A DNA stretch of 64,000 bases from NCBI RefSeq assembly GCF_015234515.1, contig NZ_JADGMY010000023.1, positions 494,366 to 558,365 on the forward strand, in the 5' to 3' direction. The stretch's first letter is position 1, and each line of letters starts with the position of its first letter. Shown here piece by piece: positions 28,000 to 36,467 of this stretch. This DNA comes from Cellulomonas sp. (GTDB lineage Bacteria > Actinomycetota > Actinomycetes > Actinomycetales > Cellulomonadaceae). The notes beneath the pieces were generated by a model. The model searched no databases, was not told the DNA's origin, and was given only the letters and a program-made list of their open reading frames with translations. The position numbers and the translations under genes are program-made.

Positions 28000-29612
28000 T
28001 GACCAGCACGCAGGAGATCGACACCGACGTCCTCGTCGTCGGCGGTGGACTCGGTGGCGTCGCGGCGGCGCTCGCCGCAGCGCGTCATGGCAGGCGGGTC
28101 GTGCTCACCGAGCCCACCAAGTGGCTCGGCGGCCAGCTCACCAGCCAGGCGGTCCCGCCGGACGAGCACCCGTGGATCGAGATGTTCGGCTGCACCGCGT
28201 CGTACCGCCGGCTGCGCGACGCGATCCGCGAGCACTACCGCACCTGGTACCCGCTGACGGAGGCGGCGCGCAACGACCCGCACCTGAACCCGGGCCAGGG
28301 CCGGGTCAGCCGGCTGTGCCACGAGCCGCGCGTCGCGGCCGCCGTCATCGACAGCCTCGTCGGCCCCTACGAGGCCGCCGGGCGCCTGCGGGTGCTGCGG
28401 CACACCGAGCCCGTGGAGGCCACGTGCGACGGCGACGTCGTCACCGCCGTCCGGCTCCGGGACGCCGACGGTACGCACACGTGGGTGCGTGCCCCGTACG
28501 TGATCGACGCGACCGAGCTGGGCGACCTGCTCCCGCTGGCCGGCATCGAGCACGTGACGGGCTTCGAGTCCCGTGCGGAGACGGGGGAGCCGTCGGCCCC
28601 GGACGAGGCGCAGCCCGACAACGTCCAGGCGATGTCCTGGGTGTTCGCCCTGGAGCACCGCGAGGGCGAGAACCACGTCATCGAGCGCCCCGAGCGCTAC
28701 GACTACTTCCGGTCCGTCCACCCGGAGTTCTGGCCGGCGCCGCTGCTCAGCCTGACGGCGCCCGACCCGCGCACCCTCGAGCCGCTCGAGCGCGCGTTCG
28801 TGCCCAACGGGGTCGAGGGGCCCGTCGTCGCCGACCAGTCGAAGGACCCCGGTGACCGCGAGCTGTGGGCGTTCCGCCGCATCCTGGCCCGCTCCACGTT
28901 CCAGCCGGGCTTCCTCGACTCGGACGTCACCATCGTGAACTGGCCGATGATCGACTACCTGGACGGCCACCCGATGTCGCCGGACCCGGCGGAGGTGGCC
29001 CGGCACGTCGCCGGCGCCTACGAGCAGGCGCGCTCGTTCCTCTACTACCTGCAGACGGAGGCGCCCCGCGCCGACGGCGGTACCGGCTTCCCCGGCCTGC
29101 GCCCGCGCGGCGACGTCATGGGGTCGGCCGACGGCTTCGCGCTCGCGCCGTACATCCGTGAGGGGCGCCGCATCAAGGCGCTGACGACGGTCCGCGAGCA
29201 GGACGTCTCCCTGGAGGTGCGCGGGGAGCAGGGTGCCGTGCGCTACCCGGACTCCGTCGGCGTGGGCATGTACCGCATCGACCTGCACCCGTCGACGGGT
29301 GGGGACAACTACGTCGACGTCGCCTCGACACCGTTCTACCTGCCGCTGGGTGCGCTGATCCCGCAGCGGGTCACCAACGTGCTCGCCGGTGCCAAGAACA
29401 TCGGCACGACCCACATCACCAACGGGTGCTACCGCCTGCACCCCGTGGAGTGGAACGCGGGCGAGGCGGCGGGCCTCCTGGCCGTGCACTGCCTCGACAG
29501 GGGGCTCACGCCGCACGAGGTGCACGCCGATGCCGACAACGTGGCCGAGTTCCAGCGGGTCGTCGTCGCCGACGGGGTCGAGATCGACTGGCCCGTGGTG
29601 GGGGGCTACTGA
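27999..29612 (+). CDS. FAD-dependent oxidoreductase (FAD_oxidored family)
   Basis: 537 residues, cytosolic. N-terminal FAD fold DVLVVGGGLGGVAAALAAARHG, then KWLGGQLTSQAVPPDEHP, a pattern seen in PF12831-type flavoproteins; the middle has RAPYVIDATELGDLLPLAGIEHV and the end has AKNIGTTHITNGCYRLHPVEWNAGEAAGLLA, which closes over FAD. Members sit in many uncharacterised sugar operons and their reaction is mostly unknown. Between the ABC genes and an aldolase gene (TGATG overlaps on both sides), it likely oxidises or eliminates the imported compound before cleavage. That step is inference. Confidence 0.88.
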   Translation: MTSTQEIDTDVLVVGGGLGGVAAALAAARHGRRVVLTEPTKWLGGQLTSQAVPPDEHPWIEMFGCTASYRRLRDAIREHYRTWYPLTEAARNDPHLNPGQGRVSRLCHEPRVAAAVIDSLVGPYEAAGRLRVLRHTEPVEATCDGDVVTAVRLRDADGTHTWVRAPYVIDATELGDLLPLAGIEHVTGFESRAETGEPSAPDEAQPDNVQAMSWVFALEHREGENHVIERPERYDYFRSVHPEFWPAPLLSLTAPDPRTLEPLERAFVPNGVEGPVVADQSKDPGDRELWAFRRILARSTFQPGFLDSDVTIVNWPMIDYLDGHPMSPDPAEVARHVAGAYEQARSFLYYLQTEAPRADGGTGFPGLRPRGDVMGSADGFALAPYIREGRRIKALTTVREQDVSLEVRGEQGAVRYPDSVGVGMYRIDLHPSTGGDNYVDVASTPFYLPLGALIPQRVTNVLAGAKNIGTTHITNGCYRLHPVEWNAGEAAGLLAVHCLDRGLTPHEVHADADNVAEFQRVVVADGVEIDWPVVGGY

Positions 29613-30529
29613 TGAGCGACCACGTCCTGGCGGGTGTGTTCGTCCCGCTCGCCACGCAGATGGCGAGCCCGGGGGCTCCGGACGCCGAGCTCGCCGGCCA
29701 CCACCTCGAGGCCCTCGCCGTCGCCGGGGTGGACGGCCTGATGCTCCTCGGCTCGAACGGTGAGGGTGCGCTCGTCCCGCCGCAGCAGACCGGTGCCTTC
29801 GTCCAGGGGATCGCGCGGCGGTGGCGGGCCGCGCGGCCCGGCGGGCGGCTCATCGTCAACGTGTCGGCCGCCGGCACCGCGGAGGCCGTCGACCGTGCCC
29901 GGGCGGCGTCGGACGCCGCGCCCGACGCGCTGACCATGACGGCGCCGTCGTACTTCCGGCACCGGCCTGACGAGGTGCTCCGCCACGTCGACGCCGTCGC
30001 CCGGATCGGCATCCCCGTCATCGTCTACCACCTGCCCCGTGTCGCCGGGCCGCTCTCGCCGGAGGTCGTCGACGGTCTCGTGGCCGACGAGCGGGTCATC
30101 GGGGTCAAGGACTCCTCGGGTGACATCGAGGGCCTGGCGGCCGTCGTCGCCGCGGCCGCAGGCAGGCCCGGCTTCGGCGTCAGCCAGGGGGACGAGACCC
30201 GACTGCTCGACGGTCTGGACCGCGGTGCCGTCGGCCTGCTGCCGGGGACGGCGAACATCGCCCCCGAGCTCGCCGTCGGGCTGTACGAGGCGTGGCGTCG
30301 TGGCGACCGCGACACGGCCCAGCGGCTCCAGGACGTGACGACGGCCCTGGTCGCGATCCACCGGGTCCGCCCCGGGGTCCCGACGGTCAAGCGCATCCTC
30401 AGCGAGCGTGGACTCGGGTCGCCGGTCGTGGCGGAGCCGCTCGTGCCCTGCACGGACGCCGAGTACGAGCGGCTGCGCGACGTCCTCGACCCCCTCGAGC
30501 AGCACCTGATCCGTCCGCACCACGGGTGA
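29612..30529 (+). CDS. Class I aldolase of the DHDPS/N-acetylneuraminate lyase family
   Basis: 305 residues forming a TIM barrel. LMLLGSNGEGALV corresponds to the GxTGE carboxylate-binding motif with Asn for Thr. The conserved Tyr is in VIVYHLP, and the Schiff-base lysine in VIGVKDSSGD. It is not the biosynthetic DapA by context. In a sugar operon such enzymes cleave 2-keto-3-deoxy acids or sialic acid, releasing pyruvate; which one is open. Its start overlaps the flavoprotein stop. Confidence 0.9.
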   Translation: MSDHVLAGVFVPLATQMASPGAPDAELAGHHLEALAVAGVDGLMLLGSNGEGALVPPQQTGAFVQGIARRWRAARPGGRLIVNVSAAGTAEAVDRARAASDAAPDALTMTAPSYFRHRPDEVLRHVDAVARIGIPVIVYHLPRVAGPLSPEVVDGLVADERVIGVKDSSGDIEGLAAVVAAAAGRPGFGVSQGDETRLLDGLDRGAVGLLPGTANIAPELAVGLYEAWRRGDRDTAQRLQDVTTALVAIHRVRPGVPTVKRILSERGLGSPVVAEPLVPCTDAEYERLRDVLDPLEQHLIRPHHG

Positions 30530-30572
30530 GGAGCCCGCTCCGACCGGTGACGCCCCCCTCAGGAGGACCCGC

Positions 30573-31814
30573 ATGACCGCCGACACCCTCATCACCAGCC
30601 CGGACCACCGGGCACGGCTCGACCGCGAGGCGGCCCGGCTGCTCGCGTTCGGTGCGGGCGCCGCCCGCCCCGGGCGCGTCGGCGCCGCGTACCTCGACGC
30701 CGACGGGCACCCGGACCCGGCGCGCGGGACCCTGACGTGGATCACGTGCCGCACCGTGCACTCGTACGCGCTCGGCCACCTCCTGGGGCGCCCCGGGTGC
30801 GCAGCGGTCGCCGAGGCGGCGCTCGCGGGCCTCACCGGTCCGCTGCACGACGCGCGCGACGGCGGCTGGTTCCACTCCGTCGACGAGTCCGGGACGCCGG
30901 AGGTCACCGCCGGCAAGTCCGCGTACGACCACGCCTTCGTGATGCTCGCGGGGGCCTCCGCCACGACCGCGGGCCTGCGCGGGGGCGCGGACCTGCTCGC
31001 GGTCGCCACGTCGACCTACCTGGAGCGGTTCTGGGACGACGTGCACGGGCGGCCCGTCGACACCTGGGACGTCGCCTTCACCGACCTCGACGGCTACCGG
31101 GGTCTGAACGCCACGATGCACTCGGTCGAGGCCATGCTCGCCGTCGCGTCAGCCGTCCCTCCGGAGGAGTCCGGTGCCTGGCTGGACCGGGCGGCGCGGG
31201 CCGCGTCGTTCGTCGTCGACCTCGCACGGACCCACGACGGCCGCCTGCCCGAGCACTTCGACGCCGACTGGGTCCCGGACCTCGAGCTCAACGCCGACCG
31301 GCCCGACGACCCGTTCAAGCCCTACGGCGCGACGCCCGGTCACGGGCTGGAGTGGGCGCGGCTGCTGCTGCACCTCGAGGCGATGACCGCACGCTCCCAG
31401 GAGCTCCTCGACACGGCCACGGTGCTCTTCGACCGCGCGGCCGCCGACGCGTGGGCGGTCGACGGCGCCGACGGGTTCGTCTACACCACCGACTGGAGCG
31501 GCGCCCCGGTCGTGCGCACCCGCATGCACTGGGTCGCGACGGAGGCGATCGCGGCTGCCGCGGCCCTCTACGAGCGTACGGGCGACACGCGCTTCGCCGA
31601 CCGGTACGCGACCTGGTGGGACTACGCCGAGCGTCATCTGGTCGACGAGCGCAAGGGCTCCTGGCACCACGAGCTCGACACGGCCAACCGCCCGGCGGCC
31701 ACGGTGTGGCCCGGCAAGCCCGACGTCTACCACGCGCTGCAGTGCACCCTGATCCCGCGTCTGCCGCTCGCCCCGATGGTGGCGGGCGCCCTGCGTGACG
31801 GCGCGTTGAGATGA
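30573..31814 (+). CDS. AGE-family epimerase/isomerase (YihS/mannose isomerase-like)
   Basis: 413 residues of an (alpha/alpha)6 barrel. Family residues are seen in TWITCRTVHSYALGHL, KSAYDHAFVMLAG, GLNATMHSVEAML, ATPGHGLEWARLLL, and GSWHHELDTANRPAATVWPG followed by KPDVYHALQ. The last segment is closer to YihS and mannose isomerases than to animal N-acylglucosamine epimerase. It would interconvert an aldose and ketose, or epimers, at the end of the pathway. AGGAGG lies 8 bases before the ATG. Last gene of the LacI operon; it converges with hipA. Confidence 0.9.
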   Translation: MTADTLITSPDHRARLDREAARLLAFGAGAARPGRVGAAYLDADGHPDPARGTLTWITCRTVHSYALGHLLGRPGCAAVAEAALAGLTGPLHDARDGGWFHSVDESGTPEVTAGKSAYDHAFVMLAGASATTAGLRGGADLLAVATSTYLERFWDDVHGRPVDTWDVAFTDLDGYRGLNATMHSVEAMLAVASAVPPEESGAWLDRAARAASFVVDLARTHDGRLPEHFDADWVPDLELNADRPDDPFKPYGATPGHGLEWARLLLHLEAMTARSQELLDTATVLFDRAAADAWAVDGADGFVYTTDWSGAPVVRTRMHWVATEAIAAAAALYERTGDTRFADRYATWWDYAERHLVDERKGSWHHELDTANRPAATVWPGKPDVYHALQCTLIPRLPLAPMVAGALRDGALR

Positions 31815-31913
31815 CGGTGCGGCAACCCGACGCTGGATGACCGCGCGGGCCGGGCGCCGGCCTCATGGCGTGGAAGATCGGTGGCGGCCTCGCCTGCGGT
31901 GCGGCGGTGGGCC

Positions 31914-33161
31914 TCAGCGAGCCGGATCGCCACCGAGCAGACGTCGAACCCTGCTCTCGACCGTCGCCCAGGCGCTCTCACCGACGCCAGGGTGATCGGT
32001 GCGTGCGACCGCCGCGAGCGTCCGGTCGAGCTGTTCGAGCGTCTCGCGTACGACCCTGGAGGCGAGCCGAGGCGGCACGCCCCAGGACGCCGCCTCGGCC
32101 GTCAGGTGCGCGGACGACAGCTCGTGCATCCCGCGTCCGCCGTCGACGTCCATCGCGAACCGCTGCTCGGCATGCTCGTGGTGCATGTGCATCGCGACGT
32201 CGTACACAGGTGCGAGTCGGTGGGTGCCGTCCTCGAGATGGAGGACCGAGACGTTCTTCGCGTGGGCGTCGGCGTTGCCGATGGCCAGGTTGAACGTCGT
32301 CAGGGCGAGCAGGTCGCGCAGGGGGACACCGAGGCGGTCGAGCCGCAGAGCGATCTCCCGGAGGGCGGGCAGGCGCTTGCCGTACTGGAACTTGCGTTCG
32401 GGGTCGGAGGTGTCGAGCCCCAGCAGCTGCGCCATGTCCTCCTGGTGGACCCGCTCGGTCCGGTCGTCGAGGACGACGCGGTCGTATCTGCGCACGACGA
32501 GCGTGCGTCGCCCCGCGAACTCGCGGTGCTGGGCCTCGACGTCGCCGAGTCCGCACGCGCGGGCGAGTGCGAGCGCTGCCGCCTCGGTGTCGGTGAGGTC
32601 GGCCGAGCGCGAGTCGGCCGGTCGGGCGACCTTGAGGATGTGCGTCGAGGGTCGGTCGGGGGTCGGGTGCGCGAACCCGTCGACGGTGCTCGTCAGGACG
32701 GCCTTGGCCTCGAGGCCGGCGATGGAGGTGGGTTGGTCGGCGACACCCTGGGCGGTGGCCTCGTCGAGGAGCTCACCGATCTCGGCGTCGTCGAGTGTCC
32801 GCAGCGGGACCTTCGGTCGGTCGGGGGCGGCGCCTCGGGGCACCAGCGTGACCGCTCCGGCGGTGTCTCGGCCGTACACGGCCAGGAATCCGACGACATC
32901 GTCCGGCGGGACCCCCGCGCGTTCGGCGAGGTGGCCGCGCGCGCGGCCCTCGGGCATGAGACCGCGCAGCCAGGCGGCGACCGCGGTTGTGGACGGTGAC
33001 CGCTCGGACAACGGCAGCAGACCCGACATCACGGCGGAGCCGTGGCCCCACCGGGTGAGCGCCTCAGGTGAGAACGTCAGCCTGACGCCGTCCTCGCGAT
33101 CGCGTTCGACGTGCGCCACGAGCGTGCCGTAGAGCCAGGCGTCGAGGGCGCGGGGGCTCAT
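31914..33161 (-). CDS. hipA: HipA-family toxin kinase
   Basis: 415 residues. HipA kinases phosphorylate a protein target (glutamyl-tRNA synthetase in E. coli) and cause growth arrest. Seen: SGLLPLSERSP-type N-domain, LMPEGRAR, ATP-loop region TSIAGLEAKAVL, the ATP-binding lysine in THILKVARP, RRYDR, HQEDMAQLLGL, the catalytic loop NLAIGNADAHAKNVSVL and the metal-binding LAPVYDVA. All catalytic residues look intact. It overlaps hipB by 4 bases in the usual antitoxin-first order. A truncated second hipA lies 1.7 kb away. Confidence 0.93.
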   Translation of the reverse strand: MSPRALDAWLYGTLVAHVERDREDGVRLTFSPEALTRWGHGSAVMSGLLPLSERSPSTTAVAAWLRGLMPEGRARGHLAERAGVPPDDVVGFLAVYGRDTAGAVTLVPRGAAPDRPKVPLRTLDDAEIGELLDEATAQGVADQPTSIAGLEAKAVLTSTVDGFAHPTPDRPSTHILKVARPADSRSADLTDTEAAALALARACGLGDVEAQHREFAGRRTLVVRRYDRVVLDDRTERVHQEDMAQLLGLDTSDPERKFQYGKRLPALREIALRLDRLGVPLRDLLALTTFNLAIGNADAHAKNVSVLHLEDGTHRLAPVYDVAMHMHHEHAEQRFAMDVDGGRGMHELSSAHLTAEAASWGVPPRLASRVVRETLEQLDRTLAAVARTDHPGVGESAWATVESRVRRLLGGDPAR

Positions 33162-33394
33162 CGCGCGTGGACCTCCATGCGCACCTCGAGCAGACGCAGC
33201 AGCGCGAACAGGCGTCGTGTGTAGAGGGTCGGCGTCCCCGACTCGATCTGGTAGACGTAGCGGCGGTCGATGCCGAGCTCGTCCGCGAGGTCCTCCTGGG
33301 AGAGCCCTCGGCGCTCACGGACGTGGCGCAGGTACATCCCGAGCTCGGCCGCGCTGTTGACCGCGGCCCACGTGGGTGTGCCTTGATCGTTCAC
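33158..33394 (-). CDS. hipB: HipB-like antitoxin, XRE-family DNA-binding protein
   Basis: 78 residues from a GTG start. Helix-turn-helix LRHVRERRGLSQEDLADELG followed by IDRRYVYQIESG is a clear XRE/Cro type. It would neutralise HipA and repress the operon from a palindrome just upstream. Overlap with hipA is ATGA. Confidence 0.92.
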   Translation of the reverse strand: MNDQGTPTWAAVNSAAELGMYLRHVRERRGLSQEDLADELGIDRRYVYQIESGTPTLYTRRLFALLRLLEVRMEVHAR

Positions 33395-33412
33395 GAGAGC
33401 TCCCGTCGCTGC

Positions 33413-33424
33413 GCGAATATTCGC
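33413..33424. promoter_or_regulatory. Palindrome upstream of hipB
   Basis: GCGAATATTCGC, a perfect 12-bp palindrome 18 bases before the hipB start in the only AT-rich spot nearby. It is a likely operator for HipB. Confidence 0.6.
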
Positions 33425-33450
33425 CCATCACACGGATGCGACGATATCAG

Positions 33451-33705
33451 CCCGTGCCGCCCACGGGTAGATATCCGCGCACGTAGCGGGGCACGCGTGC
33501 CGATGTCGATGCCGGTGCCGGCGATCGCGCCGCCGAGGCGACGAGGACACGTGACTTCTGCCGCGCGAGCCGCGCCTCGACGACCGCGAGGTGGCTCGTG
33601 GCACCCCGAGCTCCACGCGGCCAACCGCCCGGCGGTCACGGTGTGGCCCGGCGGGCGGGCTGACCGTGCCCGTGCCCCCACCAAGGGTGAATACCGGCGC
33701 ACGTC
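33451..33705. other. Mosaic of fragments from neighbouring genes
   Basis: The 368-base gap between hipB and the next gene holds no intact gene. 33492-33535 matches 35643-35686 of the methyltransferase gene with about four differences. 33538-33593 matches 35771-35826 of the same gene at 52 of 56 bases, the last 41 identical. 33593-33655 resembles 31656-31718 of the AGE gene. The block is bounded by two similar segments at about 33451-33490 and 33669-33705 (GCGCACGT with GGGT upstream). It looks like recombination scrap. Confidence 0.85.
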
Positions 33706-33750
33706 GGGCGTGACCTGCGTGGACGCGGACGAGGTGGCGGCTCGGCCAGG

Positions 33751-33756
33751 CAGAAT
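33751..33756 (+). promoter_or_regulatory. Possible -10 element for the gene at 33763
   Basis: CAGAAT, 6 bases, then the ATG. It overlaps an AATGGGGG that could be a weak ribosome binding site. Confidence 0.25.
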
Positions 33757-33762
33757 GGGGGC

Positions 33763-34296
33763 ATGACAGGACCGGCCGTGACGGTCGAGGACCCGGTGCG
33801 GCGGTGGGCCGCCGACGCGGTCACCGCCCTCCGCGGGGGCACGTCGTACGTCGACCAGATCGACCTGGACGACCTGCTGGGCACCGCCTACGACGTGCGG
33901 ACCGCCGTCCCGACCGGCCTGGAGGTCCTCGCGGCCGCGCACGCGACGCTCGCCGACGCGCCGGACGTCGCGCCGCGACTGGCGGTGCCGCTGGCGGGGT
34001 CGCCGACCCTCGACGCACGGGCGCCCGCGCTCGACGACGTCGAGACGCTCCACGACACCTTCCACCCGCCGGGCCTGTACGTCGTCCGCCGCAACCTGGA
34101 ACGCCTGACGGGAGGGTGGGAGGAGTACCGCGTGGGCTACGACCGCGTCGTCCGGGACCTGGGCGACGGTCTGTGGGTGGAGGCGTCGTACAGCTGCTGG
34201 CGAGACCAGGCCGAGCGGACGAACGGGTGGTCGTTCGCCCGGACCCTGTGGTTCGACGTCCGACGCGAGGGCGACGAGGGGGCTGGCTGCCCGTGA
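33763..34296 (+). CDS. Hypothetical protein
   Basis: 177 residues, soluble and acidic, no signal peptide. Segments such as SYVDQIDLDDLLGTAYDVRTAV and WEEYRVGYDRVVRDLGDGLWVEAS suggest a compact alpha/beta protein. I recognise no family. Coupled by a GTGA overlap to the next unknown gene, so the two probably act together. They lie between HipBA and a hipA remnant, an accessory setting. Confidence 0.7.
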   Translation: MTGPAVTVEDPVRRWAADAVTALRGGTSYVDQIDLDDLLGTAYDVRTAVPTGLEVLAAAHATLADAPDVAPRLAVPLAGSPTLDARAPALDDVETLHDTFHPPGLYVVRRNLERLTGGWEEYRVGYDRVVRDLGDGLWVEASYSCWRDQAERTNGWSFARTLWFDVRREGDEGAGCP

Positions 34297-34817
34297 GCGT
34301 GACCGACGGGCTGCCCAGCGCCCGCCTGCGGCAGCTGCTCGACCACATGGCCGATGCCACGGCGTCCGCCCGTGTGCCGGGCTGGGCCGACGAGCACGAC
34401 CGCTGGCACGTCTACCAGGCGGCGGTCGCGCTGTGCGCACTGGGCCCGTCGCTGCGGGAGGCGCTCGCGTCGGAGCCCGACGAGGGCGTCGCGACCAGCG
34501 TGGTGCTGCTGGCGTTCGACCGCGATCCCGTGCGGGAACACCGGGCCCGGTGGGTCGACGCGCTACCGGCGGACCGGCGGGCGTTCGTCGCGCGCCGGGC
34601 CGACGACCTGTCCGTCCTGGAAGGCGTGTGCGACGGTTCGCTCACCGACGTCCCGGACGTCACTGCGTGGACGCACTGGCTGCAGCGCACGTCGGCCGAG
34701 CAGTCGACCGTTCCCGACGTCCTCGAGCAACTGGCCCGCGACGGACGGACGCGCAAGATCCGGAACATCGCCGCGGAGAGGCTGCGGATCCACCACGGTG
34801 CCGCCGCACGCCAGTGA
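34293..34817 (+). CDS. Hypothetical helical protein
   Basis: 174 residues from a GTG overlapping the upstream stop. Mostly alpha-helical and charged (LRQLLDHMADATASARVPGW, SVVLLAFDRDPVREHRARWVDAL, RKIRNIAAERLRIHH). The pattern of short repeated helices recalls HEAT-like repeat proteins, but I cannot assign it. It ends 9 bases before the hipA remnant. Confidence 0.7.
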   Translation: MSVTDGLPSARLRQLLDHMADATASARVPGWADEHDRWHVYQAAVALCALGPSLREALASEPDEGVATSVVLLAFDRDPVREHRARWVDALPADRRAFVARRADDLSVLEGVCDGSLTDVPDVTAWTHWLQRTSAEQSTVPDVLEQLARDGRTRKIRNIAAERLRIHHGAAARQ

Positions 34818-34826
34818 GCGGCTCGC

Positions 34827-35105
34827 GTGGAGCGGACGTGGTCACGAGCAGTGCTCCGTCCGTTGGGGCCCAAGCACCTCTCGACCGCCATCGACACAGG
34901 TGACGGCACGGCGTCCGTCGCCCTCGCGATGTCCGTCGCGCCCATGCTCCGGCTCTCCGCGGCAGACGCCGGACGCGTCCTGCGGGAGGTCGGCGCGGCC
35001 GTGCGCCCCTGGCGTGAGGTCGCAGCGCGCTGGTTGACGCCGACCGAGGTCGAGAGGATGGCGCCGGCTTTCGCGGAGCTGGACGCGGTCCCCGGCCTGC
35101 TCTGA
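34827..35105 (+). pseudogene. C-terminal remnant of a hipA-like kinase gene
   Basis: An open frame of 92 codons. The segment LSTAIDTGDGTASVALAMSV, followed by LRLSAADAGRVLREVGAAV, WREVAARW and TEVERMAPAFAEL, matches the usual C-terminal end of HipA-family kinases. The whole N-terminal and catalytic part is missing. No HipB partner is adjacent. The match rests on my reading of family patterns; a small stand-alone protein is possible but less likely. Confidence 0.72.
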
Positions 35106-35172
35106 GCGCACCGGGGAGGCGACGGTCAGCGGCGGTGCTCGTCCGCGTGCGTCCGCATGCGTCGGACAGCGC

Positions 35173-36294
35173 TCACCGCCGCGTCGACACCGTCACCGTG
35201 AACTTCGGGTCCCGCCCGACCTGCCGCGTCGGCCCGACGACCTGCTCGAGCGTCGGCCGGTAGTGCAGGTGGGAGTTCCACACCGTCCACAGCTCGCCGC
35301 CCGGCCGCAGGACGCGTGCCGCGTCGGCGAACAGGGTGCAGGCCGCCGCGGGGACCACCGCCGCCCCGACGTGGAACGGGGGGTTGAGCAGCACGAGGTC
35401 GACGCTCGCCTCGGGCAGGTCGCCCGCGCCGTCGGCGCGCGTCACGGTCACCCGGTCGGCCACGCCGTTCGCCTCGACGGTCGCGCGCGCCGACGCGACG
35501 GCGACGGCGGACTCGTCGGTCGCGACCACGGCCATCCCGGGGCGCAGGCGGGCGACCGCGACGGCCAGGACGCCCGTGCCGCACCCGAGGTCCACGGCCG
35601 TGCCGGTGGTCTGCGGCACCTGGTCGAGGTGAGCGAGCAGCGCGCGCGTCCCGATGTCGATGCCGGTGCCGGCGAACGCGCCGCCGTGCGCGCACACCAC
35701 GAGGTCCCCGTGGGTCGCGCACTCGGGCCAGCGTCGCGCGGGTCGCTCGGACGCCGGGCGCGGAGACGACGCGACGAGCGCGCGCGACTTCTGCCGCGCG
35801 AGCCGCGCCTCGACGACCGCGAGGTGCCGCCCGAGGACGTCGTTCATGGCGGTCGTCATGTGCTTGACCCGCCCGCCGGCCACGACGACGACCGACGGGT
35901 CCGCGTGCTCCGCGACGAGCGCCGCGACCTCGTCGAGCGCGTCGAGCGAGCGCGGCAGCTGCAGCAGCACGAGGCGCGCGCCGGCGACCAGCTCGGGCGT
36001 CAGCCCGTGCGACGTGAACCCACCGAGCCCGAGCCGCTCGGCGTTCGCGCGCAGCGCCCGCTCGCCGGTCAGCCGGTCCTGGTGCACGCGGACGCCCGTG
36101 ACGCCGTGGCGGGCGATCGCGCCGAGCGTCAGCGCGCCGTACCGGTCGCCGATCACGACGACGGTCCCGTCCGGGGCGTCCGCGAGCGCCGCCGCCGCCT
36201 CGTCGAGGACCAGCCGGTCCGTCGCGTCCACGGCGTAGAGGTTCGGCGCCTCGACGTCGGGGTACCGACGCAGGTCGTCGAGGACGTCGCTCAT
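35173..36294 (-). CDS. Class I SAM-dependent methyltransferase, RlmG/RsmC-like
   Basis: 373 residues in two tandem Rossmann-type halves. The N-terminal half is degenerate (VVVIGDRYGALTLGAIARHG); the C-terminal half is catalytic with VDLGCGTGVLAVAVARLRPG and the target-base motif VLLNPPFHVG. This two-lobed layout is that of RsmC (16S G1207) and RlmG (23S G1835), which methylate a guanine N2; which rRNA is targeted is not clear. The ATG at 36294 is preferred to a GTG three codons upstream. Two fragments of this gene recur at 33492-33593. Confidence 0.88.
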   Translation of the reverse strand: MSDVLDDLRRYPDVEAPNLYAVDATDRLVLDEAAAALADAPDGTVVVIGDRYGALTLGAIARHGVTGVRVHQDRLTGERALRANAERLGLGGFTSHGLTPELVAGARLVLLQLPRSLDALDEVAALVAEHADPSVVVVAGGRVKHMTTAMNDVLGRHLAVVEARLARQKSRALVASSPRPASERPARRWPECATHGDLVVCAHGGAFAGTGIDIGTRALLAHLDQVPQTTGTAVDLGCGTGVLAVAVARLRPGMAVVATDESAVAVASARATVEANGVADRVTVTRADGAGDLPEASVDLVLLNPPFHVGAAVVPAAACTLFADAARVLRPGGELWTVWNSHLHYRPTLEQVVGPTRQVGRDPKFTVTVSTRR

Positions 36295-36455
36295 CGCAGG
36301 CACCGGGATCGGGTCACCCGGCCGAGGCTAGCAACGGGGCCGGTCGCGCTCCGGAGGCGTCCTGCCGTGCCCGACGACGACGTGCGCCCGGCCGCCCGAT
36401 GCGGACGTATCGCCCGCCTCTCGCGCCGCAACGCCCGCCGGGCCGTGCGCGTGGT

Positions 36456-36461
36456 TACAGT
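36456..36461 (+). promoter_or_regulatory. -10 element for the MFS-GH2 operon (leaderless)
   Basis: TACAGT followed by exactly 6 bases and the GTG at 36468. No ribosome binding site is present, which supports a leaderless transcript and this start. Confidence 0.55.
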
Positions 36462-36467
36462 CGCGCC

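Noticed and set aside
33167-33766. Plus-strand frame across hipB and the mosaic
   Set aside because: It reads antisense to hipB and only passes through the AGE-like fragment by chance of frame.
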